64,000 bases of DNA, taken from assembly GCA_020723665.1 (NCBI GenBank), contig DYIL01000010.1, positions 1 to 64,000 on the forward strand, given 5' to 3'. Positions 9,069-18,103 of this stretch are shown in pieces (the stretch's first letter is position 1; the number at the start of each line of letters is the position of its first letter). This DNA comes from Methyloversatilis universalis. Lineage in GTDB: Bacteria; Pseudomonadota; Gammaproteobacteria; Methylococcales; Methylococcaceae. Both the position numbers and the translations under genes were made by a program. The notes beneath the pieces are model-generated. The model was not told where the DNA came from. It was given only the letters and a program-made list of their open reading frames with translations, and ran no database searches.

Positions 9069-10646
9069 TTACATTTGGGCAAAATAGCGCTGCAAAAATT
9101 CGTCGAAAGACAGCCGGTCGGCGACCTCGATCTGCCGCTGCTCTTCGAGCGACTCCTCGGTCAGCCGGCGAAAGAATTCCGCTCGCTCGGCGGACAGGAA
9201 GCGATCGCGGAAGGTCTGGGCATGCTCTTTCGATATCCGCAGCGCGTAATCTTCGAACGACTCGCCGTTCGCCCTCATGTCGGCCAGCATGCGGGCGGAC
9301 GGCGTCAGATCCGGATCGGAAACCGCAGCGGCCTGGGTCTCCAGACTTCGGGTGTAAGGCGTGAGAGCATCCCCTGCATCGAGAATTTCGGCAATGCCGC
9401 GCATGCCATCGAGTATTTCCTCGGCCCAGTCCTTGAGCAGCACCGCTCGGCCTTGACGCCGCAACTTGAACCCGGGCGTGCGGCCGCAACACGCGACCGC
9501 CATGCCGTTCTGGCTGATTTCCGCCTTCTCCGCGGAATCCAGCGGAGGGCTCTGTTTCAAGAGACAGAAAAGCAAAAAAGTTTCCAAAAAGCGAAGCTGG
9601 TCCAAGCTGGCACCGGCAGAACTGAAACAGTTCAAGTCCAGCGATCTCAGCTCCAGATAACGCACTCCGCGCCGCTTCAGGGCGAGCGTCGGCTTCTCGC
9701 CGGACTCGGCGACTTGCTTCGGACGAACAAGGCTGTAGTACTCGTTTTCGATCTGCAGAATATTGCTGTTCAGTTGCCGGTAGTCTCCGTCCACCTTGAC
9801 GCCAATCCTCTCGTAAAGCGGATAAGGCGTCTCTATCGCCCTGCCGAGGCTCGCTACGTATTCCTCGAGATTGTTGAACGAGATATCGAGCCCGGCCTGG
9901 CTGTCGTTCTTGTAGCCGATGTCGCTCATACGCAGCGAGGTCGCATAGGGCCGGAAAAGCGTGCGGGTGTCGAACTCCGAAAAGCGTGACGCAAGATGCT
10001 CCCGCCCCGCGAAAAAAGACTTGGCGAATGCCGGGGAGGCGCCAAACAAATAAATGGTCAGCCACCCGTGGCGATGGACATTGCGCACGATGCCGAAATA
10101 GTTGTCGGCGATAAAACTGGCCAGGGAGTCCGCTCCGTCTTCCAGCTCCCGCAAGACCGGCCACAAACCTTCGTTGACCGAATAATTGAAATGAACGCCG
10201 GCGATGGCCTGCATCATACGCCCGTAGCGATAGGCGAGCCCGCGCCGATAGATGTGCTTCATCCGCCCGATGTTCGACGTGCCGTACTCGGCGATGGGAA
10301 TGCTTTCGTCGCTGGTCACGCCGCAGGGCATGGAGGTGGCGAGCAGAATCTCGCCGTTCAGATGGCGGTATACGAAACTGTGCAAATCCTTAAGAAACCG
10401 CAAGGTTTCCGCAGGATCCGCATAAGGCGGCGTGATCAGCTCGATCAGCGCCTCGGAATAATCCGTGGTGATATAGGGATGCGTCAGTGCCGATCCGATG
10501 CCTATCGGATGTCGAGTATGCGAGATAGTCCCATTGGGCGCAAGTCGAAGGCTCTCCTTCTCCAACCCTTTGAGGCCGTTTCTCAGCAAATGTTGTTGGC
10601 CGGTATGAATGAGCTGATTAAGCCGGGAGTCTATGCTTTGGCTCAA
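9069..10646 (-). CDS. gshA: Glutamate-cysteine ligase
   Basis: The 525-residue product is a proteobacterial type glutamate-cysteine ligase (E. coli GshA family, usual length about 520). It joins glutamate and cysteine with ATP, the first and rate-limiting step of glutathione synthesis in the cytoplasm. Recognisable blocks are GLEKESLR near residue 27, the TTDYSEALIELITPP region, GTSNIGRMKHIYRRGLAYRYG, AGVHFNYS, and the C-terminal YLELRSLDLN stretch. The ATG start has no competing upstream start. No gshB is near; its glutathione product is used by GloB encoded at 340-1110. Repeat elements A and B lie immediately past its 3' end. Confidence 0.95.
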   Translation of the reverse strand: MSQSIDSRLNQLIHTGQQHLLRNGLKGLEKESLRLAPNGTISHTRHPIGIGSALTHPYITTDYSEALIELITPPYADPAETLRFLKDLHSFVYRHLNGEILLATSMPCGVTSDESIPIAEYGTSNIGRMKHIYRRGLAYRYGRMMQAIAGVHFNYSVNEGLWPVLRELEDGADSLASFIADNYFGIVRNVHRHGWLTIYLFGASPAFAKSFFAGREHLASRFSEFDTRTLFRPYATSLRMSDIGYKNDSQAGLDISFNNLEEYVASLGRAIETPYPLYERIGVKVDGDYRQLNSNILQIENEYYSLVRPKQVAESGEKPTLALKRRGVRYLELRSLDLNCFSSAGASLDQLRFLETFLLFCLLKQSPPLDSAEKAEISQNGMAVACCGRTPGFKLRRQGRAVLLKDWAEEILDGMRGIAEILDAGDALTPYTRSLETQAAAVSDPDLTPSARMLADMRANGESFEDYALRISKEHAQTFRDRFLSAERAEFFRRLTEESLEEQRQIEVADRLSFDEFLQRYFAQM

Positions 10647-10810
10647 GCGCGAATAATCCTTGGTGTTGTTATTGGAACGTGGGAACTCGTGAATTTACCG
10701 AATGAAAACCCCGATTCGACGCATGACGAAACACCCCGATCCGTTTTCATTCTATCAAAGACGGCCCTTTGGCCTGTAGCGCGAACCCAACGGTCGGACC
10801 GGACGACAAC

Positions 10811-11140
10811 TCACCAGCTGAAAAGCACCCACTGGGGAATCTGCATGTCATCTTCCAAATCGCTGCGACGCACGTCCAGATTGCCGTCTCCGTCGGAGTC
10901 GAGCAGATAATACGCCGGCCCGATGCGTGGCTTGATCTTGACCATGTAGAGCCGATTGTTGATCCGGTATTCTTCGATAATGTCCTCGCCTCGCCGAATA
11001 ATCGTGACATCCGGTTCCAGAGGCTCGCCGCTCTCGACCTGCGGCGGAATGTCCGGCGGTTCCGGAACCGGCGCGAGTTCTTCCTGCGCCTGGACGGACG
11101 CCGTGCTAAGCAAAAGACATAGGACAATAATCCGGAACAT
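10811..11140 (-). CDS. Secreted DUF2782-type protein
   Basis: From the ATG at 11140 the product is 109 residues with a clear signal peptide (hydrophobic IIVLCLLLS, cleavage likely at VQA-QE). The rest has a Pro/Glu-rich linker and a compact domain with IRRGEDIIEEYRINNRLYMV and the acidic segment DSDGDGNLD, as in DUF2782 proteins of gammaproteobacteria, which are often next to polA. An upstream in-frame start at 11191 would add 17 residues ahead of the signal peptide and is unlikely. The protein probably acts in the periplasm; its function is not known. It is 164 bases upstream of gshA on the same strand. Confidence 0.75.
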   Translation of the reverse strand: MFRIIVLCLLLSTASVQAQEELAPVPEPPDIPPQVESGEPLEPDVTIIRRGEDIIEEYRINNRLYMVKIKPRIGPAYYLLDSDGDGNLDVRRSDLEDDMQIPQWVLFSW

Positions 11141-11429
11141 GATGAATCCTGCTGAAAACGACGGGTTCAAAGTTCGCCAATGATAGTACATATCGGCTCG
11201 CGAAACCCGCTTAGGTGATTAAACGCGGTCTGCGCACCCCGACGGCACCCGGTATTCTGAATGCCGGACGGGGCACTGAATGATGCTAAGATTAGCCGAC
11301 ACCTCGAATGCCCGCGATGACAAGCATCAACTCTCTCCGCCTTGCCACGGGTGGATTTGATTCAAAGGCTTTTACTTAAGGACCGGCGCCACCCGGTGAA
11401 ATTCCCTGTTATGGCTAAAGATCTTGCGC

Positions 11430-12035
11430 ATGGCCAGACGAAGTGACCATAGCCGCGACGAAATTCGCGAAATGGCTTTAAACGCCACGAAAACCATCGT
11501 CGAGCGGGATGGTGCGGCGGCGCTCAGCACGCGCAAGATCGCGAACGAAATCGGCTATACCGCGGGCAGCCTTTATCTGGTTTTCGAAAATCTCGACGAC
11601 CTGATCTTCCAGGTCAATGCACGAACCTTATCCGAACTGGCCGCCGAACTCGACCGAGCTGCGGTTCGAAGTAGCACTCCCGAGGCCGCCTTAGTGGAAT
11701 TGGGCCTTGCGTATTTCCGCTTTGCCGCCTCGAATCTCGGGCGTTGGGATCTCATTTTCGGGCGCGGGTCGCCCGCGGCGAACGCTTCGCCCGACTGGTA
11801 CCGAAGCCGCGTCCTCGTCTTGTTCAACCGGGTCGAGAAACTGCTCGCAGAGCTCGCCCCCGCCCGAAGATCTAACGAAGTCGCCTTGGCCGCCCGCGCC
11901 CTTTGGGGAGGCGTACACGGCATCTGCACCCTGGCGCTTACCGACAAACTCGGCATCGCCGGACTTTCCGACGCCGAACCTCTTCTGACGACGCTCATCG
12001 AAACCTTTTTGTCGGGGTGGATGCAGCACAATTAG
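11430..12035 (+). CDS. TetR-family transcriptional regulator
   Basis: The 201-residue product has an N-terminal TetR helix-turn-helix (residues about 8-55, with ALSTRKIANEIGYTAGSLYLVF). Its C-terminal ligand/dimer domain carries LWGGVHGICTLAL, characteristic of the WHG subgroup. The ATG at 11430 is chosen over a TTG two codons upstream. The neighbour on the right is the MoeB-like gene on the same strand 123 bases away; the neighbour on the left is divergent. TetR regulators usually repress a divergent gene or themselves; the 289-base gap upstream could hold the operator, but I cannot identify a palindrome with confidence. Confidence 0.85.
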   Translation: MARRSDHSRDEIREMALNATKTIVERDGAAALSTRKIANEIGYTAGSLYLVFENLDDLIFQVNARTLSELAAELDRAAVRSSTPEAALVELGLAYFRFAASNLGRWDLIFGRGSPAANASPDWYRSRVLVLFNRVEKLLAELAPARRSNEVALAARALWGGVHGICTLALTDKLGIAGLSDAEPLLTTLIETFLSGWMQHN

Positions 12036-12158
12036 CCCCCCCGGACAATGGCGCCCCGCCGAGACCCGACCATGAAGCCAACGTCCTTTTCTTGTTTCAT
12101 GCAGCGAGTCCGTTTTGTCGATAAACTGGTCTACCCCTTCTAGAGTTTCCAGCGACGA

Positions 12159-12911
12159 ATGATGGACGATCATCAGCTTTTACGTTACAGCCGACAGATT
12201 CTATTGCCTCAGTTCGATGTCGAGGGCCAGGAAAAGCTCCTGAATTCCCGCGCCCTGATCATCGGGCTCGGCGGTCTCGGCTCGCCCGCTGCCATGTATT
12301 TGGCCGCCGCCGGCGTCGGCAGCCTCGTGCTGAACGATTACGACGTCGTGGACCTCTCCAATCTTCAGCGGCAAATCGCGCACGGCACGGAAAACGTCGG
12401 CGAGGCGAAACCGGTATCGGCGCGCAAAACCCTCGAGCGGCTAAATCCAGACGTAAAAATCACCGAACTCGCCGACCGTCTGGAGGGTTCGCAATTGGAG
12501 CAGGCGGTGGCCCGAGCCGATGTCGTTCTGGACTGCTCCGACAACTTCGCAACCCGTTTCGCCATCAACAGCGCCTGCGTAAAAACTCGAACCCCGCTGG
12601 TATCCGGAGCGGTGATCCGCTTCGAAGGACAGCTCGCGGTGTTCACGCCGGGCATTGAGAACAGCCCCTGTTACAACTGCCTGTACGCCGACCACGGCGA
12701 GCTCGCGGAAAGCTGCGTACAAAGCGGCGTTCTCGCCCCTCTTCCCGGAATCATCGGCAGCCTCCAAGCACTGGAGGCGATAAAGGTCCTCACCGGCGTC
12801 GGCGACACGCTGCGCGGACGTTTGTTGTTGTTCGACGCGCTGAGCATGGAATGGAACCAAATGATCCTGAAAAGAAATCCGAACTGTCCGACCTGCGGGG
12901 AAGCGACCTGA
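12159..12911 (+). CDS. moeB: MoeB/HesA-type sulfur-carrier adenylyltransferase
   Basis: The 250-residue product is an E1-like enzyme that adenylates the C-terminal glycine of a ubiquitin-like sulfur carrier (MoaD or ThiS). It shows the nucleotide motif IIGLGGLGSPAAMYLAAAG near residues 35-53, the conserved DLSNLQRQ, DCSDNFATR, and two zinc-binding cysteine pairs (CYNC and CPTC near the end). Length fits MoeB (about 250). ThiF is nearly the same size and cannot be excluded; no molybdopterin or thiamine gene is adjacent to decide. It precedes the pqq cluster by 146 bases and probably has its own transcript. Confidence 0.8.
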   Translation: MMDDHQLLRYSRQILLPQFDVEGQEKLLNSRALIIGLGGLGSPAAMYLAAAGVGSLVLNDYDVVDLSNLQRQIAHGTENVGEAKPVSARKTLERLNPDVKITELADRLEGSQLEQAVARADVVLDCSDNFATRFAINSACVKTRTPLVSGAVIRFEGQLAVFTPGIENSPCYNCLYADHGELAESCVQSGVLAPLPGIIGSLQALEAIKVLTGVGDTLRGRLLLFDALSMEWNQMILKRNPNCPTCGEAT

Positions 12912-12964
12912 GCGCTCCAGGCACGAAGCACTGATTTCCCTTTACCAAACAGGAATATCTCCCG

Positions 12965-12993
12965 TTGCTTTCCAAAAACCGGATACGTATACT
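12965..12993 (+). promoter_or_regulatory. Sigma70-type promoter for pqqA
   Basis: A -35 box TTGCTT (12965-12970) and a -10 box TATACT (12988-12993) are separated by exactly 17 bases. They lie 64 bases before the pqqA start codon, in a gap with no gene. The fit to the consensus is good (4 of 6 and 5 of 6), so this is the likely promoter of the PQQ operon. Confidence 0.65.
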
Positions 12994-13057
12994 TTGCGCG
13001 AGCTTTACAAGCTATCTTCCAACGAAACACAAAATCAGTTTTTGGAGGTTATCCGAA

Positions 13058-13132
13058 ATGAGATGGGAAAAACCGAGCTACAAAGACCTTCGCTTCGGCT
13101 TCGAAGTTACGATGTACATTTACAACCGCTAA
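13058..13132 (+). CDS. pqqA: PQQ precursor peptide PqqA
   Basis: This 24-residue gene is below usual ORF cut-offs but unmistakable. The peptide starts MRWEKPSYKDLRFGFEVTMY and ends IYNR, with the invariant Glu16 and Tyr20 that PqqE cross-links to begin the PQQ skeleton. A strong ribosome binding site GGAGG lies at 13044-13048. It is the substrate peptide of the RiPP pathway encoded just downstream. It is followed by a hairpin that would end most transcripts here, giving more pqqA than pqqBCDE message. Confidence 0.95.
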   Translation: MRWEKPSYKDLRFGFEVTMYIYNR

Positions 13133-13153
13133 TCCGCCGGTTGTATATCCCTG

Positions 13154-13188
13154 AACGGGGCTCCACAGCAATGTAGAGCCCCGTTTTT
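13154..13188 (+). terminator. Attenuator-type hairpin between pqqA and pqqB
   Basis: A perfect 10-bp stem (13154-13163 with 13176-13185) and five Ts (13184-13188) sit between pqqA and pqqB, 49 bases before the pqqB start. It has the form of an intrinsic terminator. In known pqq operons a partial terminator at this place lets pqqA be expressed far above pqqB-E, and that is the likely role here. Confidence 0.8.
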
Positions 13189-13236
13189 CATTTGAAAGGC
13201 TAATTCCAAACAGCCTCTTGCGTCGCAAAGATCGAA

Positions 13237-14151
13237 ATGAAAGTCCGAGTGTTGGGCGCCGGTGCGGGCGGCGGCTTCCCGCAGTGGAACTGTAACTGTC
13301 ACAATTGCTCCAGGCTGCGCCACGGCCAAATCAACGCCAGATCGCGCACTCAGTCGTCGATCGCCGTCAGCAGCGACAACGAAAACTGGGTGCTGTTCAA
13401 TGCTTCACCGGACATCCGCACTCAGCTGGAAGTCTTTCCGGCTGTCCATCCCAAACATGGCATTCGCGACAGCGGCATCAAAGCCATCCTTTTGATCGAC
13501 AGCCAAATCGATCACACTACGGGACTCTTGATGCTGCGCGAATCCACCCGGCCTTTGGAGATTTACTGCAGCGACATGGTGAAACAGGATCTGTCGACGG
13601 GGTTCCCACTGTTTAAAATGCTGGAACACTACTGCGGCATCAACCACCATGCGACGCCTCTGGACGGCAGCGGTTTCACGATTCCCGGGATCGACGACCT
13701 GAGGTTCTACACCCACTCGCTGAAAAGCAAGGCGCCGCCTTATTCGCCGCATCGCCACGATCCGCACGAAGGGGACAACATCGGCGTCGTCATCGAACAA
13801 ATCTCTTCGGGCAGAAAACTTTATTACGCGCCGGGACTCGGAGAAATGGAACCCCACGTTTTCGCGGCCATGCAGCAGGCGGACTGTCTGCTGGTCGACG
13901 GAACGTTTTGGCAAGAAGACGAAATGAGCCAAGCCGGCATCTGCGACAAGCTCGCCCGCGAGATGGGACATCTACCCCAGTCGGGTTCGGACGGCATGAT
14001 CGAAGTGCTGAAAAACGTGCCGAAAGCCCGCAAGATTTTGATTCATATCAATAACACCAACCCGATCTTGGACGAAAATTCGCCGGAGCGAAAAACCCTT
14101 ACCGGCGCGGGCATCGAAGTTGCCTACGACGGCATGGAAATCGACCTGTGA
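13237..14151 (+). CDS. pqqB: Pyrroloquinoline quinone biosynthesis protein PqqB
   Basis: The 304-residue product is a metallo-beta-lactamase-fold protein of the PqqB family. It has the N-terminal [19 protein letters not shown] segment with its CNCHNC cysteines, [18 protein letters not shown] and YYAPGLGEM. PqqB hydroxylates the tyrosine part of the cross-linked intermediate during PQQ maturation and does so in the cytoplasm. Size matches the family (about 300). It follows the attenuator hairpin, and pqqC begins 8 bases after its stop. It is the second gene of the pqqABCDE order usual in methylotrophs. Confidence 0.97.
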   Translation: MKVRVLGAGAGGGFPQWNCNCHNCSRLRHGQINARSRTQSSIAVSSDNENWVLFNASPDIRTQLEVFPAVHPKHGIRDSGIKAILLIDSQIDHTTGLLMLRESTRPLEIYCSDMVKQDLSTGFPLFKMLEHYCGINHHATPLDGSGFTIPGIDDLRFYTHSLKSKAPPYSPHRHDPHEGDNIGVVIEQISSGRKLYYAPGLGEMEPHVFAAMQQADCLLVDGTFWQEDEMSQAGICDKLAREMGHLPQSGSDGMIEVLKNVPKARKILIHINNTNPILDENSPERKTLTGAGIEVAYDGMEIDL

Positions 14152-14159
14152 GAGACACG

Positions 14160-14885
14160 ATGAGCGATCCGACACCCTGGACTCGAGAAGAATTCGAAGC
14201 CCAATTACGCGCGAAAGAGGCGTATTACCACATCAACCACCCGTACCATCTGCTCATGGCCGAGGGCAAGCTCAGCAAGGAGCAGATCCAGGGGTGGGTG
14301 GCGAACCGCTTCTACTATCAAATCAAGATTCCGGTCAAAGATTCGGCCATTCTGGCGAACTGCCCCGACCGCGAAACGCGCCGCCAATGGATTCAGCGCA
14401 TACACGACCATGACGGCTGGGGCGACGACGCCGGCGGGATCGAAGCTTGGACGCGACTCGGCATCGCCGTCGGGATTCCCCGCGACGAACTGTGGTCGCT
14501 AAAGCACGTGCTGCCCGGAGTGCGCTTCGCCGTCGACGCCTACGTCAACTTCGCGCGCCAGGCGTCCTGGCAGGAAGCCGCCTGTTCGTCGCTGACCGAG
14601 CTGTTCGCACCGACCATTCACAAGCAGCGCTTGTCCGGCTGGCCGGATTTGTATCCGTGGATTGACCAGGAGGGGCTCGCGTATTTCCGCAAACGGGTGA
14701 CCCAAGCCAGCCGCGACGTGGAACACGGCCTTGCCATCACCCTGGACTACTTCAAGACGCGCGAGCAACAGGAGCGCGCCCTGGAGATCCTCCAGTTCAA
14801 GCTGGACATCCTATGGAGCATGCTCGACGCGATGTATTTGGCCTACATCGAAAACAAGCCGCCCTACTTCAACATCAAGCCTTGA
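14160..14885 (+). CDS. pqqC: Pyrroloquinoline-quinone synthase PqqC
   Basis: The 241-residue product carries the PqqC (TenA-like oxidase) blocks [31 protein letters not shown], the [10 protein letters not shown] region and [14 protein letters not shown]. It catalyses the last, cofactorless oxidation and ring closure that yields PQQ. I chose the ATG at 14160 because family members start MSD.PW; an alternative GTG at 14148 overlaps the pqqB stop and would add four residues. pqqD starts four bases after its stop codon. Confidence 0.97.
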   Translation: MSDPTPWTREEFEAQLRAKEAYYHINHPYHLLMAEGKLSKEQIQGWVANRFYYQIKIPVKDSAILANCPDRETRRQWIQRIHDHDGWGDDAGGIEAWTRLGIAVGIPRDELWSLKHVLPGVRFAVDAYVNFARQASWQEAACSSLTELFAPTIHKQRLSGWPDLYPWIDQEGLAYFRKRVTQASRDVEHGLAITLDYFKTREQQERALEILQFKLDILWSMLDAMYLAYIENKPPYFNIKP

Positions 14886-14889
14886 GATC

Positions 14890-15171
14890 ATGGCCTTAGA
14901 CACGAAAAGTCTTTTTTCCTTCTCGCCCTTGCATCGATTGCAATGGGAGGAAGCCCAACAGCGTTTTGTGATTCTTTATCCCGAGGGCATGGTCGAATTG
15001 AACCTATCTGCCGCCGAAATTCTCAAGCTGTGCGACGGCACGCGCGATTTGGAGCAAATCGTCTCGGAGCTTGAGACCAAATTCGAAACAACCGGTCTAA
15101 GGGACGACATTTCCGAACTACTGCAATCTGCCCTGGATAATGGTTGGATCAGACAAATTCCCCGTCAGTAG
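14890..15171 (+). CDS. pqqD: PQQ biosynthesis peptide chaperone PqqD
   Basis: The 93-residue product is a PqqD-type RiPP recognition element. It shows the core [20 protein letters not shown], then [19 protein letters not shown] and a helical C-terminus. PqqD binds the PqqA peptide and presents it to the radical SAM enzyme PqqE. Its last 32 bases overlap the start of pqqE in another frame, which implies translational coupling of the two partners. Confidence 0.95.
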   Translation: MALDTKSLFSFSPLHRLQWEEAQQRFVILYPEGMVELNLSAAEILKLCDGTRDLEQIVSELETKFETTGLRDDISELLQSALDNGWIRQIPRQ

Positions 15172-16285
15172 TCCGCGCTGGCTGTTGGCCGAACTCACCT
15201 ATACCTGCCCGCTTCAGTGCCCCTATTGTTCCAATCCTCTCGATTTCGCGAGACATAAAAACGAACTCGATACCCAGGACTGGTTGAGAGTATTTTCGCA
15301 AGCCCGCGAAATGGGTGCGGTGCAGCTCGGCTTGTCGGGCGGCGAGCCGCTCGTGCGCCAGGATTTGCCGATCCTGGTTAAGCATGCCCGGCAACTGGGC
15401 TATTACGTCAACCTGATCACCTCAGGTTACAAGCTCGACGAAGACAAGATCGCCGAACTGAAGGACGCCGGACTGGACCATATTCAGGTCAGCATTCAAG
15501 CCCCCGAAAGAACGCTGAACAACTATCTCGCCGGCACCGACTCCTTCGAAAACAAGAAAGAAGTGGCGCGGCTGGTCAAGAAGCACGGCTATCCCATGGT
15601 GCTGTGCGTCGTGATCCACCGCCAGAACATCCATCTGATGCGCGAAATTCTCGACATGGCCGTCGAGCTCGAAGCCGACTATCTGGAATTGGCCAATACT
15701 CAGTATTACGGCTGGGCGCATCTCAACCGCGATCAGCTGCTACCGACCCGCGAGCAATTCCAGGAAGCCGAGGCCATCGCCCAGGGCTACAAAGAAAAGC
15801 TCAAAGGCAAGATGAAAATCTACTACGTGGTGCCGGACTACTACGAAGACCGGCCCAAGGCCTGCATGAACGGTTGGGGTACGACGTTCCTGACCATCGC
15901 GCCGGACGGCCTTGCCCTCCCCTGCCATGAAGCCCGATCGCTGCCGGGGCTCAATTGCCCCAATGTGCGCGATATGAGCATCCGCGACATCTGGCTGCAC
16001 TCCGACGCCTTCAACAAATTTCGCGGATTCGATTGGATGAAAGAGCCCTGCCGATCCTGCCCGGAAAAGACCAGGGATTTCGGCGGCTGCCGCTGCCAGG
16101 CCTACCTTTTCACTGGCGATATGACCGCCGCCGACCCGGTGTGCGGCAAGTCGCCTCATCGATATACCGTGACCGAGGCGATCGCCAACGCGCGCTCGTC
16201 ATTCCAGAGCGGCGAAGGAAAGCCGCTGGTATTTCGCAATGTCAAGAACTCCAAGTCCTTGAGCAGTAGGATGGGCAAAGCGTAG
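15140..16285 (+). CDS. pqqE: PqqA peptide cyclase, radical SAM enzyme PqqE
   Basis: The 381-residue product has the radical SAM cluster cysteines C23, C27 and C30 (CPLQCPYC), the SGGEP motif, and a C-terminal SPASM domain with several cysteines ([33 protein letters not shown]). It joins Glu16 and Tyr20 of PqqA by a carbon-carbon bond. The start overlaps pqqD. The last residues (RMGKA) and the stop codon lie inside the left arm of a perfect inverted repeat (16266-16336), so the tail appears to have been rewritten by a repeat insertion. Total length remains normal, so function is probably kept. Confidence 0.97.
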   Translation: MVGSDKFPVSSPRWLLAELTYTCPLQCPYCSNPLDFARHKNELDTQDWLRVFSQAREMGAVQLGLSGGEPLVRQDLPILVKHARQLGYYVNLITSGYKLDEDKIAELKDAGLDHIQVSIQAPERTLNNYLAGTDSFENKKEVARLVKKHGYPMVLCVVIHRQNIHLMREILDMAVELEADYLELANTQYYGWAHLNRDQLLPTREQFQEAEAIAQGYKEKLKGKMKIYYVVPDYYEDRPKACMNGWGTTFLTIAPDGLALPCHEARSLPGLNCPNVRDMSIRDIWLHSDAFNKFRGFDWMKEPCRSCPEKTRDFGGCRCQAYLFTGDMTAADPVCGKSPHRYTVTEAIANARSSFQSGEGKPLVFRNVKNSKSLSSRMGKA

Positions 16286-16336
16286 CGTGCCCATCGAATG
16301 CGGGTTGATGGGCACGCTACGCTTTGCCCATCCTAC
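16266..16336. repeat. Perfect 30-bp inverted repeat spanning the pqqE stop
   Basis: Bases 16266-16295 and 16307-16336 are exact reverse complements, separated by 11 bases. The outer ends read GTAGGATGGGCAAAGCG and its complement, a REP-like motif. As RNA it would form a very stable hairpin at the end of the pqq transcript and may protect or terminate it. No T-run follows. The gap on to 16531 holds further short hairpins (for example 16356-16375) and no gene. Confidence 0.9.
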
Positions 16337-16531
16337 GGAACTTTGCCGACACAGGGGGTCGGGAAGGGATTCCCGACTACGCTACCGGTGTCCTAGGGCG
16401 GATGTCGTAAAAACCGAAAATGTAGCTGGATTAAGGAACGAAACCCCGCATTTTCAGCCGGTTGCTGGGATTCCTTCGTCATCCCAGCCTACGTTTGCGA
16501 CACCCTCCAAGGTAGGGCAGGTGCGCCCACC

Positions 16532-17113
16532 TTACTTTTTAAGCCCTTCCCAAGGCTCGTACAAACCCTCGGCCTCGATTCCGAATAATCCCAGAATTCG
16601 GCCGACCGTTTCGTCGATAAGTTCGGCCAAGGTCTTCGCCGTGCTATAGAAAGCCGGCAACGGCGGAAAAACGATCCCCCCCATTTCCGTGACGGCCGCC
16701 ATATTACGAATGTGCGCCAGATTCAAAGGCGTCTCCCGCGGCACCACGACCAAGCGGCGACGCTCTTTGAGCGTCACGTCGGCCGCGCGCGAAATCAGAT
16801 TGTCGGAAAACCCGTGTGCCACGGCAGCCAAGGTTTTCATCGAGCACGGCGCGATAATCATGCCCTGGGTCTTGAACGCGCCGCTCGCGATACTGGCCCC
16901 GACGTCGCCGACATCGTGAACGACGTCGGCAAACGCGCCAACGTCGCTGCGCTTCATCCCCAACTCGTGGCGAATATTGAGGACGCCCGCGGAGGAAACG
17001 ACCAAATGCGTTTCCCAGCCTCCGATTTCTCGCATCACTTGCAACAGGCGCAAGCCGTACACGGCACCGGTCGCGCCGGTTATCGCAATGATCAAGCGTT
17101 TTTTGCCGCTCAT
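16532..17113 (-). CDS. ubiX: Flavin prenyltransferase UbiX
   Basis: The 193-residue product (from MSGKKRL) has the UbiX/Pad1 hallmarks: IAITGATGAVYGLRLLQ at the N-terminus, the SSAGVLNIRHE segment, IAPCSMKTLAAVAHGFSDNLISRAADV and the PRETPLNLAHIRNM block. It attaches dimethylallyl phosphate to FMN to make the prenylated flavin used by the UbiD decarboxylase in ubiquinone synthesis. The start codon overlaps the stop of pip by four bases (ATGA), so the two are cotranslated. No ubiD is in view. An in-frame ATG at 17125 would add four residues. Confidence 0.95.
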   Translation of the reverse strand: MSGKKRLIIAITGATGAVYGLRLLQVMREIGGWETHLVVSSAGVLNIRHELGMKRSDVGAFADVVHDVGDVGASIASGAFKTQGMIIAPCSMKTLAAVAHGFSDNLISRAADVTLKERRRLVVVPRETPLNLAHIRNMAAVTEMGGIVFPPLPAFYSTAKTLAELIDETVGRILGLFGIEAEGLYEPWEGLKK

Positions 17114-18060
17114 GAATCTAACCACTCCGCCATCTTATCCGCCGCGCTAACCAGCGCATCGATCATCTCCTCTCCCGCGGCGATATGGCCGGCGTCCGGC
17201 AGAACGCGCAATTCGGACTTCGGCAGGCGCTTGTGGAGACTGAAGGAAGTTTCCACGGGACAAACCAGATCGCGACGACCGTGGATCAGCATCGCCGGCA
17301 GATGATGAATCCGGTCGCACTGGTCCAATACGGCGTTTTCGGAAATGAAATATCGGTTCACGGCATAATGGAGTTCGATTCGGGCCTGATTGACCGCCTC
17401 GGACGAGACATGCCCGTTCAGCTCGGACGGGTCGAATTCGCTGCCTAGAATCACCTGACCGCTCCATAGCCCCCATGTGCGGGCGGCACGCCGCTGGGCC
17501 ACTTCATCGTCGCCGGTCAGGCATGAATACAAATAAGGCAGGGGATGATCACGATCGGGCTCCGGGATATTTTCCATGAATTGCTCCCATTGTTCCGGAT
17601 AAATTCGGTCCACGCCCGAACCGACGAACCAGTCGAGATCACGCTGCCGGGCCAGAAACGCCGCTCTCAGCACCAGCCCGGCGACCTTGGTCGGATGGCG
17701 CTGAGCGTACAGGAGCGCCAAGGTCGCACCCCAGGACCCACCGAAGAGCAGCCAGCGATCGATGCGAAGCTCGCGACGGACATAGTCCAAGTCACGAATC
17801 AAATCGGCCGTGGTATTGCCCACGACTTCCCCATGGGGAAGCGAACGCCCCGCGCCTCGCTGATCGACGAGAATGATCCGGTACGTTTCGGGATTGAAAA
17901 ACGAGCGATGGTAAGCCTTGCAACCGGAGCCCGGCCCACCGTGCAGGAACAAAACGGGCACTCCGGAGGGATTTCCGCATTCTTCCACATAGACCCGGTG
18001 CTTATTCCGCTTGAATTGGTGAACTGCGTAGGGCTCGATTTCGGGATAAAGAATTCTCAT
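17110..18060 (-). CDS. pip: Proline iminopeptidase
   Basis: The 316-residue product is an alpha/beta-hydrolase of peptidase family S33. The oxyanion motif is HGGPGSGC near residues 40-47, the nucleophile serine is in GGSWGATLAL near 107-116, the acid is in GRRDLVCP and the histidine in DAGHIAAG. It removes N-terminal proline from peptides in the cytoplasm. Length and motifs match bacterial prolyl aminopeptidases (about 315). It overlaps ubiX by four bases, and is 43 bases from the coiled-coil gene upstream on the same strand. Confidence 0.95.
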   Translation of the reverse strand: MRILYPEIEPYAVHQFKRNKHRVYVEECGNPSGVPVLFLHGGPGSGCKAYHRSFFNPETYRIILVDQRGAGRSLPHGEVVGNTTADLIRDLDYVRRELRIDRWLLFGGSWGATLALLYAQRHPTKVAGLVLRAAFLARQRDLDWFVGSGVDRIYPEQWEQFMENIPEPDRDHPLPYLYSCLTGDDEVAQRRAARTWGLWSGQVILGSEFDPSELNGHVSSEAVNQARIELHYAVNRYFISENAVLDQCDRIHHLPAMLIHGRRDLVCPVETSFSLHKRLPKSELRVLPDAGHIAAGEEMIDALVSAADKMAEWLDS

Positions 18061-18103
18061 GATGGGCTCAGGCCGGACGGAACCTCGGACCTGACGTAAC
18101 GGA

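Noticed and set aside
12994..13176. 60-codon plus-strand frame across the pqqA region
   Set aside because: It runs over the real pqqA in another frame and across the attenuator hairpin; pqqA itself has a strong binding site and the invariant Glu and Tyr.
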